The notes below the pieces were generated by a model, which saw nothing but the letters and a program-made list of their open reading frames with translations, was not told where the DNA came from and made no database searches. A program made the position numbers and the translations under genes. Below, piece after piece: positions 1 to 7,039 of a stretch of 20,210 bases of DNA (positions are counted from its first letter, which is position 1; each line of letters opens with the position of its first letter). Origin of the DNA: a virus; the IMG/VR virus record IMGVR_UViG_3300035182_000236, positions 1 to 20,210 of that record. The stretch is one strand, 5' to 3'.

Positions 1-282
1 CCCTTCGAGGGTCAGGGTGTTGGTGGACTGCGCCGTCTCGGTGCGAATCGCGTCAATCAACGACTCTAGGTCGGCTACCGAGGCTCCCTGCACCCACAGT
101 GGGATAGTCATCGGGGAATAGCCGTTGTCGCGGACATTCACCTGAACGACGCCGCCCGAATAGCTCGGAGCGTCTTCGTAGTACCGCTGCTTCGCGCCGA
201 GGTTCACCCCCTGCTTGTCCACCGAATACGTAGTTTGGTTATTGAGGTTGATTGAACCTAGCTGGTAAGTAGGTGCTGCCAT
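1..282 (-). CDS. Minor tail protein, partial (distal-tail-like)
   Basis: The first 94 codons of a gene that continues past the left edge. It starts with ATG at 282, and TAATG links it to the stop of the tape measure gene, so the two are translationally coupled. The visible protein begins MAAPTYQLGSINLNNQTTYS and continues with beta-rich segments and the phrase VNVRDNGYSPMTIPLWVQG, then a short helix (VADLESLIDAIRTE). Its position straight after the tape measure protein is where siphoviruses encode the distal tail or a baseplate/minor tail protein that caps the tail tube. The family call rests mainly on position, because the sequence visible here has no diagnostic motif. It is not a broken gene; the window simply ends inside it. 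Confidence 0.6.
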   Translation of the reverse strand, partial: MAAPTYQLGSINLNNQTTYSVDKQGVNLGAKQRYYEDAPSYSGGVVQVNVRDNGYSPMTIPLWVQGASVADLESLIDAIRTETAQSTNTLTLEG

Positions 283-3041
283 TAGGCCATCCCCGCGAGT
301 CCGCGCTGACGACGACGATCGGCTATGTCCATACCCCGCGTGGTGTACGGCTCGACTTGACGCCCGAACCGCTCAATGTCGCTCACGACAACTCCCTGCG
401 GGAAATACTGATGGTTGTGGTAGTGAATCTCCTGAGTGACGGCCGCGCTGCCGCCACGTGCAAGGATGCCTGCCTCGCGCAAAACCGCAGTCTGCCTACT
501 GATGTCGTTCAGCGGTACGACTGCCTCTGGTCCCTTCTCGCCGATGAGAGCGATTTCTGGACTACGGACGACGGCCCCAGAAGCATGTGCCGCCATCCCG
601 AGCAGCCTGCCAACCGCATGGATTGAAACCTGGATGAAGTGCGGGATGCTTTCTAGCTGCGACTTGACAGTGCTGATGACACTAGAGGCGTGGTTGGTCG
701 CTTCGATAGTCGGGCGCGCGGTAACTCGGTTCAGCGACGTCAGGTCAGACTGCGCCGCAGTAAGCTTAGCGCGCAGCGCCGCGTCGCGGGCGTCCAGTTT
801 TGGGTCACCCTTGACACTGCTGAGAGACTTGATCTGTTGCTTGAGCGAGGCGACCTTTGCCTGCGATTCCGCTACGTTGACCTTGATCGGGATGGTGCCG
901 AAAGCGCCGCCCTTGCCTTGCTTGGTCCAGTCGGGCAAGCCGGGGATGGCTACCTTCACGGTTCCCCTGGGATTCAGAATGCGGTTGATTTGGCGCTGTA
1001 GCTGCTCGGCCTGTCTCTTGAGCCTATCTGCGCCAGCGAGATCTCCGAACGTGAAGCTCCGCTTGGCCTCAGTGCGGAGGGTAGCGATTAGCTGGCGCAA
1101 GTCCTGGACCCTCTTGACGCCGGGGTCAATCTGCGCCGCAGGATTCCACCCCTTGAAGAGGAGGCCTGTCAGGGTGTTGGCCTCGTTCTTGGTGATGCGA
1201 AGCTCGCTCATGATCGAGTTTCGGACGGCTATCATGTCGGCCTTGGTCTTGGCCGAATCAATCTTTCCGAGTATGACGGGCTTTGCCCAGAGCTTGTCGA
1301 GATCTTCACGCAGGTACTTCTGCTGGGCCATGAAGCTCCCAGGCGTTCCGCTAATCCCGGAGCCGAGATGCCGTGCTCTTAGGGCGCTCTCGGCGTTCCC
1401 GATGATGCGATTGCGCATGTCGGCCTGATCGCCGCCCATAACCTTGTACAGCCAGTCACCAGGGGCCTTGATGCCAGCTTTTAGGCTGTCCCAGATACTT
1501 CGTCCCTTACTCTCCCCCTCGTTACGGCTGGCGCTGTATTGGGCCATCGCCTTTGGGATTGCGACGGCAAGCGCCGTAGCCACTGCTGCCGCGAGGGCGG
1601 CGACGAGTCCACCAGCGAGCAATCCCCCGCCAGCGGCCGCACCGCCCGCGCCTTCGAGGATGCTGGATGCCGCACCGCTCCCGGCCGCAGCGGCGGTGCC
1701 AGCACTACCGGCCGCAGCCGACGCTGCTCCGCTCCCCATGCCGAGCACGCCGCCTAGAAGCTGCGCGCCACGGATAGAGCCGCCGATTCCCTGGAGTAGC
1801 AGACCGCCGGCCCCTACCGCTAGTCCGCCGACAAGAGCGGCTTTCTTGAGTCCGCTGGGGAGCCTGTTTACAAGATTCATGATTCTGGTCAACACGCCCA
1901 AGAGGCTGGTGAAGACCGGCAGGGCTTCACTGCCGAAGTCGATGGCTGCGACCTTCGCATCCGACAGTGCCTTGTCCCACTTCCACGAAGATGATTGCTT
2001 GACGCGGTCCATCGCCTTGGCTAGGTCACCGCTTGCTCCCTGGACGCGCTTGACCAGAGCTATGTTCTTCTCGTAGCGGGCGCTGAGGAGGCTCTGGACA
2101 CCAGTGACGGCGCGGATGTTGCCGATGGCCTTGCGCCACGCAAGCGGATCTCCCTTGAATGCCTTGTCCATCTCCTCAAAGGTCTGGATTAGGCCCTTAT
2201 GCTTCATGTCGTCACGGAGCTTGACGTAGGAGAGGCCGTATTCCTTGAGAGCGGTCATGCCCTGCTTCGTTGGGGCCTGGATAGCGTTGATACCAGCGCG
2301 CAGAGCGGTGACTGCCTCGTAGGTAGAGAGGCCGGTCACGGTCATAGCGGAAAGCACTCCAGCTACCTGACCGAAGGAGACGTGCGCCTTTGCGGCAACG
2401 GGGATAATGCGTCCGAGAGATTCAGAGAACTCTTGCGGCTCGGCCTTCCCCTCGCGGACAGCCGCGACAAGAACATTAGTAGCCTTGGCCGCGCTGATGA
2501 CCTTGGGGCCGTAGGCAGACATCACCGAGGTGATCGCGTCGGCCACGTCGAGAGTGTTACCAAGGCCAGCCGCAGCGGCCGTGGCGGCCGCCTTGAGGAT
2601 GCCGAACGCCCGTGCTCCCTTGAATCCCGAAGATGCCACGAAGTAGAGGCCCTCTGCCAAGTCCTGGGGAGCCCTTCCGATAGTCTTGGCCAGGGCCAAC
2701 ACCTGCTGTCGCCACTGCTCGGTCTGCTTCTGCGACGCACCAGTGAGCGCTCCGATCCGCGTCATGGCTTTGTTGTATTTGTAGGCCAGAACGCTGGTGG
2801 CGGCTCCCACGGCGAGCGTCGGGATTCCAACATAGTTGGTCAACGCGCGCCCAACATTGGTCATGCCGAGGCCGATGCGCTCCCAGTTGCGGCCGACACT
2901 CTTGGTGGTCTGCTCCATCGAGGCGCCGGTCTTGGTGCTGGCGCCCTCCAAAGAAGCGATGTCGCGCTGCGCTGAGCGAATGCCCGGACCAGCCGCGTTG
3001 ATTGCGCGGATGACGATGTCCAACTGTGCTACGTCGGTCAT
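282..3041 (-). CDS. Tail tape measure protein
   Basis: A 919-aa protein that sets tail length and is expected to sit inside the tail tube. The N-terminal part (about 1-350) is alanine-rich and helical and resembles the TP901 tape-measure core, including the stretch around LAEGLYFVASSGFKGARAF near residue 130. Residues about 400-500 form a long Gly/Ala-rich hydrophobic block, as in tape measures that insert into or cross host membranes. Helical, coiled-coil-prone segments follow (about 645-690 and 720-770). The C-terminal signature IGEKGPEAVVPL lies at 833-844, a motif common near the end of these proteins. At roughly 1.5 angstrom per residue the length predicts a tail of about 140 nm. The ATG is preceded by GGGAG at suitable spacing and lies one base after the chaperone stop. 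No lysozyme or peptidase insert was recognised. Confidence 0.95.
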   Translation of the reverse strand: MTDVAQLDIVIRAINAAGPGIRSAQRDIASLEGASTKTGASMEQTTKSVGRNWERIGLGMTNVGRALTNYVGIPTLAVGAATSVLAYKYNKAMTRIGALTGASQKQTEQWRQQVLALAKTIGRAPQDLAEGLYFVASSGFKGARAFGILKAAATAAAAGLGNTLDVADAITSVMSAYGPKVISAAKATNVLVAAVREGKAEPQEFSESLGRIIPVAAKAHVSFGQVAGVLSAMTVTGLSTYEAVTALRAGINAIQAPTKQGMTALKEYGLSYVKLRDDMKHKGLIQTFEEMDKAFKGDPLAWRKAIGNIRAVTGVQSLLSARYEKNIALVKRVQGASGDLAKAMDRVKQSSSWKWDKALSDAKVAAIDFGSEALPVFTSLLGVLTRIMNLVNRLPSGLKKAALVGGLAVGAGGLLLQGIGGSIRGAQLLGGVLGMGSGAASAAAGSAGTAAAAGSGAASSILEGAGGAAAGGGLLAGGLVAALAAAVATALAVAIPKAMAQYSASRNEGESKGRSIWDSLKAGIKAPGDWLYKVMGGDQADMRNRIIGNAESALRARHLGSGISGTPGSFMAQQKYLREDLDKLWAKPVILGKIDSAKTKADMIAVRNSIMSELRITKNEANTLTGLLFKGWNPAAQIDPGVKRVQDLRQLIATLRTEAKRSFTFGDLAGADRLKRQAEQLQRQINRILNPRGTVKVAIPGLPDWTKQGKGGAFGTIPIKVNVAESQAKVASLKQQIKSLSSVKGDPKLDARDAALRAKLTAAQSDLTSLNRVTARPTIEATNHASSVISTVKSQLESIPHFIQVSIHAVGRLLGMAAHASGAVVRSPEIALIGEKGPEAVVPLNDISRQTAVLREAGILARGGSAAVTQEIHYHNHQYFPQGVVVSDIERFGRQVEPYTTRGMDIADRRRQRGLAGMA

Positions 3042-3042
3042 C

Positions 3043-3719
3043 TCACATCTCCCACGGCCATCTGCCGGTACGCTGTTTCAGTTGTACTGCCTTTGCCATT
3101 TGGTGAGGTGCATCGTTCGGCAGCTTGCTCTTGTCTAGGTCCTTGTCGAACAGGTTTCTGCGGGCTTGTGCGTACGCGCGCATCCACATCACGTCGCCAG
3201 CGAGAAGGAGCGGCTGCTGCATGGCATCGAGGAGCGATGAGGCCAGCCCCTCCTCGCACATGCGGCTGAGTCGCCACTGTGGTGGCTCCTCTGCGCCCTC
3301 GTCTCCGTTCAGGAAGGAGTCGAGGGCGAGGAGGAGTTTCCCAAGTCTTCCCGACTGCGGAGTCCTACAATCTGGAGCGCCGCCCATCGCGCAACGCTAG
3401 GCTCAAGGAGCTTGATGTTCTCGGGCGACACCTCGGCGTCAATGCTCCACGCAACGATTCCTGCACGCAGAACAGAGAAGATGTCAAGCTGCGCCAGAGG
3501 ATCGGCAGACTGGCGCTCGATGACGGCCTTGATGTCGTCCTCGGATGCGCCGCCCAGCACATTCTCGATGTCCAGTGCTTTCGCTGCCTTGACGGCATCA
3601 ACGGCGGCGACCATCTCAGCGCCCTCAAGCTCCGCCCACGAGAGCGGCCGGATGTCCATCCACTCATCGGAGTCAGGAACGTTGACCCTCGTGGTGTACT
3701 GCGTGACTAACAGGCCCAC
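3043..3719 (-). CDS. Tail assembly chaperone, long (gpGT-like) -1 frameshift product
   Basis: A 225-aa product: 128 residues shared with the short chaperone, then a -1 shift at 3336-3342 and 97 residues in the overlapping frame, ending at 3043. The zero-frame codons are TTG GGA AAC; after slippage they re-pair as GGG AAA and continue CTC CTC CTC, giving GKLLLALDSFLNGDEG. The extension is helical and basic toward its end (AQARRNLFDKDLDKSKLPND, then RTGRWPWEM). In lambda-like phages the T extension recruits the tail tube subunit to the chaperone-coated tape measure. The second frame also has an ATG at 3387, but no ribosome site is needed to explain its expression. It ends one base before the tape measure start. 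Confidence 0.87.
3286..3333 (-). promoter_or_regulatory. Stem-loop downstream of the slippery site (frameshift stimulator)
   Basis: On the minus strand GCCCTCG (3327-3321) pairs perfectly with CGAGGGC (3301-3295). CTCC (3319-3316) pairs inside it with GGAG (3306-3303). An outer CTCCTC (3333-3328) can pair with GAGGAG (3291-3286) across a three-base bulge. The seven-bp stem begins eight bases after the heptamer, the usual spacing for -1 stimulators. The zero-frame stop codon lies in the apical loop. Confidence 0.7.
3309..3719 (-). CDS. Tail assembly chaperone, short (gpG-like) form
   Basis: A 136-aa protein in the position of lambda gpG, between the tail tube and tape measure genes. It starts with GTG at 3719 behind a GGAGG site seven bases upstream, two bases after the tail tube stop. 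The sequence is acidic and helical (for example ENVLGGASEDDIKAVIERQ and SWAELEGAEMVAAVDAVKAA), as expected for chaperones that coat the tape measure before tube polymerisation. About 128 codons in, it reaches the slippery heptamer GGGAAAC. Ribosomes that do not slip add eight residues (SSSPSTPS) and stop. The short form should be the main product. Chaperones are highly divergent, so the call rests on position, size and the frameshift. Confidence 0.88.
   Translation of the reverse strand: MGLLVTQYTTRVNVPDSDEWMDIRPLSWAELEGAEMVAAVDAVKAAKALDIENVLGGASEDDIKAVIERQSADPLAQLDIFSVLRAGIVAWSIDAEVSPENIKLLEPSVARWAALQIVGLRSREDLGNSSSPSTPS
3336..3342 (-). promoter_or_regulatory. -1 programmed frameshift slippery heptamer GGGAAAC
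   Basis: The minus strand reads G GGA AAC in exactly the X XXY YYZ phase of the zero frame, the form required for tandem -1 slippage. It lies inside the region where the two chaperone frames overlap, and the new frame is open to the end of the gT-like extension. Confidence 0.9.
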
Positions 3720-3721
3720 GA

Positions 3722-4153
3722 TTAGGCCTCCGTGACTGCGCCGGTTGCGGTCAGCGTGACCGTGAACATGGTCGGCTGGCCCTTGCTCGGGTTGCGGTCA
3801 TAACCGGTGATGATCGTCTCAACCTGAGTGGACTTGGTACCGCCCCAGGTGACCTTGAGGGTGCGGGTGCCTCCGCTAGTAGAGACACAGCCGAGGTCCT
3901 TGAAAATCGCATCCGGACCGGTTGCGGCGGTGTCATCGTAGAAGCCCTCGATGGTGATCTCGTCCATCTGGAGCAGGCCGCCAAAGAGGTTCTTCTGCCA
4001 GCCGCCAGCGCTTGAGCCAAGAGGCGTCACGTCCACAGTCGGGGCGTTGATTTTCAGGCCGTTGATTGACGTGATGTACTGCGACATATCGACGAGCGTG
4101 CCGCTGGAGTTGTCGAACTCCACCTTGATGTTCGACCAGTTATACTGAGCCAC
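3722..4153 (-). CDS. Major tail tube protein
   Basis: A 143-aa protein that should polymerise into the tail tube around the tape measure. It starts with GTG at 4153 behind a strong GGAGG site. The beta-rich sequence (NWSNIKVEFDNSSGTLVDMS, then TIEGFYDD, then TLKVTWGGTKSTQVETIITG) and small size fit the tail tube fold. It lies directly upstream of the chaperones, the normal place for the tube subunit. It shares the pattern TPLG(S/A)xA...FGG...I....YDD with the N-terminal part of the preceding, larger gene, so the two look like paralogues. It is preceded by a structured leader (4154-4215) also found before the capsid gene, consistent with high expression. Confidence 0.85.
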   Translation of the reverse strand: MAQYNWSNIKVEFDNSSGTLVDMSQYITSINGLKINAPTVDVTPLGSSAGGWQKNLFGGLLQMDEITIEGFYDDTAATGPDAIFKDLGCVSTSGGTRTLKVTWGGTKSTQVETIITGYDRNPSKGQPTMFTVTLTATGAVTEA

Positions 4154-4215
4154 TTCTTACCTCCGGTAGGTGTGGCCGCGTCTCTCGCCGGGGAGCGGCC
4201 GTTGTTCTTGTGTCA
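4154..4215 (-). promoter_or_regulatory. Structured RNA leader of the tail tube gene (related to the capsid-gene leader)
   Basis: Starting at the stop codon of the preceding gene, the transcript forms a hairpin: GGCCGC (4200-4195), a 15-base loop TCCCCGGCGAGAGAC (4194-4180) and GCGGCC (4179-4174). The text ACCGGAGGTA, containing the ribosome site, follows. No U-run comes after the stem, so it does not look like a standard terminator. A related element precedes the major capsid gene at 8333-8406, matching at 30 of 42 ungapped positions. It could be an RNA processing or stabilising site, or an attenuator; its function is inferred only. Confidence 0.7.
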
Positions 4216-5190
4216 GTGCCTCGCAAACCCCGCGAAGAACGAGAGGGACGGGCTGCTTCCGCTGCCGGTCAACACATAGGCGACTCGGCAGTATTGGCTG
4301 ATGGGCGTTCCGGCTGGGATGGCGATGGCTGCCGCAGCGGGCGCAGTGGTGATCGTCGCGGATGCACCTGAAACGTCGGTGTAGGTGCCGCCGAGTGTGG
4401 TAGCCGACTGGAGCTTCACAATCCAGTTGGTGTAGCCGCCCAGCGTAATCGCCGGGACGTGGACGTGGAGGCTGCCTCCGTTGGCGCGCTGCACGGTGCC
4501 GCCCGTGCCGCCGACGGTCACGTTCACCGGAATGGTGAAGTGCGTCGCATCCGTGACGGTCACAACGTACGTGCCGTTGATTGACGGCGTAGATCCGGTG
4601 TGGCTGGCGATGATGACGGTGTCGCCGCTGGCGAGCCCGTGGGCGGATGACGTGGTGATGACTGTTGGGTTAGCGACGCTAGACGAAGAGATGGCAACCG
4701 GTGCCCCGCCGCAGTCGGCTCCGGCCTGGTTGCTTGCGCTCGTTACGACGGTACCAGCGGGCGCTAGGATGACACCTTCCTCGCGGCCATATGACCCTGC
4801 TGACTCATAGCTGATGTCCTGGACAACGACCTCGCCCTTGTTGACGCCGCGCCTCTCTGCGGATACCAGCATCGACGGGTACCCGAAGAATGGCTGGCCC
4901 AGAGCGTTCCCTGCCAACGCCCACGCAACCGGACAACTGGATGCCAGATTGCCGAAGCTCGCGTCGCGGATAAATGCGTTGGTAGCCTGCGCGGAATCGT
5001 CGTAGACTACAGTCTGCTCAATGGTGGCCGATCTGACACCGCCGAACTGCTTTCGCTCTGCCGTAGCGCCTAAGGGCGTGGTGTCCATCACCGTTGCCGT
5101 AGCCTTAGCGTCGATGGTCAGCACGTAGGGGAGCAGGCTGAGGCCATCGGCCAGAAAAAAGGCAACATCGGAACTCTTGTACACTGTCAT
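4213..5190 (-). CDS. Tail-tube-like protein with FCCH-like repeat and C-terminal beta domain
   Basis: A 325-aa virion protein, probably a second tail tube or tail decoration subunit. The start at 5190 is chosen because AAGGAG lies eight bases upstream and ATGA overlaps the preceding stop; an in-frame ATG 31 codons earlier lies inside that gene and lacks a site. The N-terminal part resembles the short tail tube protein (TTPLGATAERKQFGGV, then VVYDDSAQATNAFIRD). The middle holds the phrase NPTVITTSSAHGLASGDTVI and NGTYVVTVTDATHFTIPV, typical of the FCCH-like repeat found in many phage tail proteins. The C-terminal domain (GGSLHVHVPAITLGGYTNW to CRVAYVLTGSGSSPSLSFFA) resembles beta-sandwich tail domains ending in an aromatic-rich strand. 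The split into domains is by eye. Confidence 0.75.
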   Translation of the reverse strand: MTVYKSSDVAFFLADGLSLLPYVLTIDAKATATVMDTTPLGATAERKQFGGVRSATIEQTVVYDDSAQATNAFIRDASFGNLASSCPVAWALAGNALGQPFFGYPSMLVSAERRGVNKGEVVVQDISYESAGSYGREEGVILAPAGTVVTSASNQAGADCGGAPVAISSSSVANPTVITTSSAHGLASGDTVIIASHTGSTPSINGTYVVTVTDATHFTIPVNVTVGGTGGTVQRANGGSLHVHVPAITLGGYTNWIVKLQSATTLGGTYTDVSGASATITTAPAAAAIAIPAGTPISQYCRVAYVLTGSGSSPSLSFFAGFARH

Positions 5191-5420
5191 GCTTGCTCTC
5201 CTTGTGCGCCGCAATCGGGGCAGAACCAGAGTATCTTGGTGCTGCCTGCGGTCTGTCTCGTTACTTTGCGGGGATGTGAACACTCCGCTGCCGCAGGCTC
5301 ACGCAGTTCAGACGATTCGTTGCCCTCATAGCGCTTTAGGGTTGCGTCAAGAGACATAGATAGGCTGAAGAGCGTGTCGCGGATGACACGCAACTGCCCG
5401 ACGATCTCAGCGTCCTGCAT
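5187..5420 (-). CDS. Small zinc-ribbon-like protein in the tail module
   Basis: A 77-aa protein of unknown role. Residues about 1-32 are helical (MQDAEIVGQLRVIRDTLFSL). The C-terminal part carries C47-x-H49 and C67-x-x-C70 (ECSH, then FCPDCGAQ), a plausible zinc ribbon. It overlaps the tail terminator gene by 14 bases and the next gene by ATGA, so it belongs to the structural operon. The same ECxH...CxxCGA layout appears in the 80-aa protein at 17902-18144. Its place between tail terminator and tail tube-like gene is unusual for a zinc protein. It could be a small assembly factor, or a regulator carried by the operon; nothing in the sequence decides. Confidence 0.72.
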   Translation of the reverse strand: MQDAEIVGQLRVIRDTLFSLSMSLDATLKRYEGNESSELREPAAAECSHPRKVTRQTAGSTKILWFCPDCGAQGEQA

Positions 5421-5781
5421 GGGTAAACCTCACATCGAAGCGCCGACGGCACATGCGTCCGCGCGGCTCCTCGGAGTCCGCTACGTCAATGATGTTTACT
5501 TCGGCCGTGCCCCACATCGTCAGGATTGCGTCCTCTAGGGCGTCGGAGCTACCGATAACGCTAGTCATGTCTTCGTCCCAGAGGTCGATGTAAAAGCGCG
5601 GCGTTGATGCTTTGATACTTCCGCCAAGTGCGTGCAGCCGTGCCCCGCCGACGCGATTGATGACGACGCACGGCAGCGTCGGCTCCTCTGGCATCCGGTG
5701 ATGATAGACACGTGGGCCGACAAGCGACGCGAGGGCGCTGTGGCTCTTCAGGGCTGTCACGAGTGTCGATTCAAAGCTCAT
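5407..5781 (-). CDS. Tail terminator / tail completion protein (DUF3168-like)
   Basis: A 124-aa protein that probably caps the tail at the head-proximal end so it can join the head. The pattern matches the DUF3168 type: an N-terminal helix (FESTLVTALKSHSALASLVG), the RVYHHRMPEEPTLPCVVINR strand region, a central FYIDLWDED segment and a helix with DALEDAIL, ending in a beta strand (RRRFDVRFTHAG). The ATG at 5781 overlaps the previous stop as ATGA. Its location, after the gp10-like gene and before the tail tube genes, is the standard place for the terminator. Family call by motif memory and context, not by a search. Confidence 0.8.
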   Translation of the reverse strand: MSFESTLVTALKSHSALASLVGPRVYHHRMPEEPTLPCVVINRVGGARLHALGGSIKASTPRFYIDLWDEDMTSVIGSSDALEDAILTMWGTAEVNIIDVADSEEPRGRMCRRRFDVRFTHAGR

Positions 5782-6248
5782 GCGCCGAACACCGCCGCAA
5801 ATCGCGCCGCGAGGTTGACAGCGAAGTCCATGACTACCTCGGCACGCGTCTCCTCATAGGCGGGGAGCATGAATGGGTGGGGCGCGTTAGTCACGAGGCT
5901 GACGTTGCTGACCTCATCACCTTCCATGCCGATGAAGTGCATATTGCCGCGACTGACGCCGCCGTACTCAAGCTTTCTGGCGTAAGGAGCCTCTGCGGCA
6001 ATCTTGACCGATGCGTCAGCGCCGGGGAGCGTGACAATATGGCTCGCCAAGTACCCCTTGCCGTACTCATCCCACGGCGGAGACGGGTAGGCGTAGTCGT
6101 GCGGGGCAATCTGCCGGGCGACGGCCTCTACCATCTTCCCGCTTGGAAGAAGCTCCTCGCGGAGCGATGCTGGATTCTCTAGAATCGCCAGACAGGCGGC
6201 AAGCTTGCGGTTCACTTCCGTAACGCCCTTGACGTAGACCTCATACAT
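5778..6248 (-). CDS. HK97-gp10-like head-tail joining protein
   Basis: A 156-aa protein of the neck module. It has the typical layout of HK97 gp10-like proteins: an N-terminal amphipathic helix (VKGVTEVNRKLAACLAILEN), a helix leading to a Pro-rich segment (HDYAYPSPPWDEYGKGYLAS), then APYARKLEYGG, where the A-x-Y-A-x-x-x-E-Y-G pattern is characteristic, a PHPFMLPAYEETR segment and a terminal helix. It overlaps the preceding gene by eight bases and the tail terminator by ATGA. The ribosome site is weak, so translation probably depends on coupling. The exact role of gp10-like proteins is not settled; they are generally needed to join heads and tails. Confidence 0.8.
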   Translation of the reverse strand: MYEVYVKGVTEVNRKLAACLAILENPASLREELLPSGKMVEAVARQIAPHDYAYPSPPWDEYGKGYLASHIVTLPGADASVKIAAEAPYARKLEYGGVSRGNMHFIGMEGDEVSNVSLVTNAPHPFMLPAYEETRAEVVMDFAVNLAARFAAVFGA

Positions 6249-6636
6249 TGCCGGGGATGACCTTCTCGATTAGCAACTGCGTGAACGTGCCGGTTGGGTC
6301 CTGGATAATGCTGGCAACGCTCCACGGGAAGCCGTCCCACATCATCCGGTCGCCGTGCTGAATCTCGTTGTACTGGCCGTTCAGGACGACGCGGCGCTGC
6401 GTGCGGATTTGCGTCACCTGGTCAAGTCGTGTCTCCTGCGGACGGATTCTGAGGCCCACGTCAACGGGTCCGACGTTAGCGCGCAGGTTGTCGTGTCCGG
6501 GCAGGACTGCCCATGACTCCTGGATCTCGCCAATGTCGCTCGTAGTGACAGTCGAACGCATGATTGTCACCTCATCACCAAATAGGTGGTCGAGCGCCAT
6601 GTTCAGCCGGTTACCACCAATGGGCACCGAGTTCAC
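6241..6636 (-). CDS. Head closure / head-tail adaptor protein
   Basis: A 131-aa protein in the position of SPP1 gp16-like or HK97 stopper proteins, which close the portal channel and bind the tail. It is beta-rich with DEVTIMRSTVTTSDIGEIQE, then a middle segment LRANVGPVDVGLRIRPQETR, and GDRMMWDGFPWSVASIIQD, a pattern usual in this group. It starts with GTG at 6636, overlapping the previous stop as GTGA, with GGGAGG seven bases upstream. An internal ATG at 6600 (MALDHLFGDEV) is a possible alternative but has only a distant GGTGG. The call is based on gene order, size and general pattern. Confidence 0.72.
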   Translation of the reverse strand: MNSVPIGGNRLNMALDHLFGDEVTIMRSTVTTSDIGEIQESWAVLPGHDNLRANVGPVDVGLRIRPQETRLDQVTQIRTQRRVVLNGQYNEIQHGDRMMWDGFPWSVASIIQDPTGTFTQLLIEKVIPGNV

Positions 6637-7022
6637 AACAGGCCCTCCCGCATGAGCGTCTTCCAGTACGTCTCATCGGCCTGCAAGGCATCGTCGGCGA
6701 ACGAGGCGCTTCCGAACGCGGGTGCGTCAGTGCTCATGGAATCGGCATCCTGCCGCAGTTGCGCGGCACGGGCGCGTAGCTCCTTGGCAACGGCTGGTCC
6801 GTCGGTAGCTAGGCCGAGAATCGTGACCGCCTGTTGCGTGAGGGCTGCGTCCGACGCGATGGTGTCGAGAGCCATCGCAGCGGCGAGCATCACTGACCCG
6901 CCCACCATGGAAAGAAAGGCCGCAATCTCCTCATCCTGAAAGATTTGGCGATTCTCGTCTGTGTCGGAGATGAGCAGCCGCACCCGGCCTGCGTCGGTGC
7001 TAGTGTCGTACGTGAACGTCAT
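6633..7022 (-). CDS. Head-tail connector (adaptor) protein
   Basis: A protein of 129 aa from the ATG at 7022, or 130 aa from the adjacent ATG at 7025; the AGGGGG stretch is four bases from the former and one from the latter. It starts MTFTYDTSTDAGRVRLLISD and continues with DEEIAAFLSMVGGSVMLAAA, a pattern common in short helical proteins found directly after major capsid genes. These proteins form the ring under the portal that receives the closure protein. The middle LATDGPAVAKELRARAAQLR is helical. The gene follows a 113-base non-coding gap with a very stable hairpin (7040-7086), the largest break in the head-tail part of the operon. It overlaps the next gene as GTGA. Confidence 0.78.
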   Translation of the reverse strand: MTFTYDTSTDAGRVRLLISDTDENRQIFQDEEIAAFLSMVGGSVMLAAAMALDTIASDAALTQQAVTILGLATDGPAVAKELRARAAQLRQDADSMSTDAPAFGSASFADDALQADETYWKTLMREGLL

Positions 7023-7039
7023 CATGCCCCCTAGCGGAC

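Noticed and set aside
436-1428. Long plus-strand open frame (330 codons) opposite the tape measure gene
   Set aside because: It is antisense to a clearly coding gene, is rich in Arg/Ser/Leu/Ala as expected for the reverse of GC-rich codons, and has no domain or supporting ribosome site. The same applies to plus-strand frames at 1444-2076 and 2199-2975.
4213-5283. Longer start for the tail-tube-like protein (ATG at 5283)
   Set aside because: The first 31 residues lie inside the zinc-ribbon gene and are Arg-rich without pattern, whereas the ATG at 5190 has a strong ribosome site and ATGA coupling.
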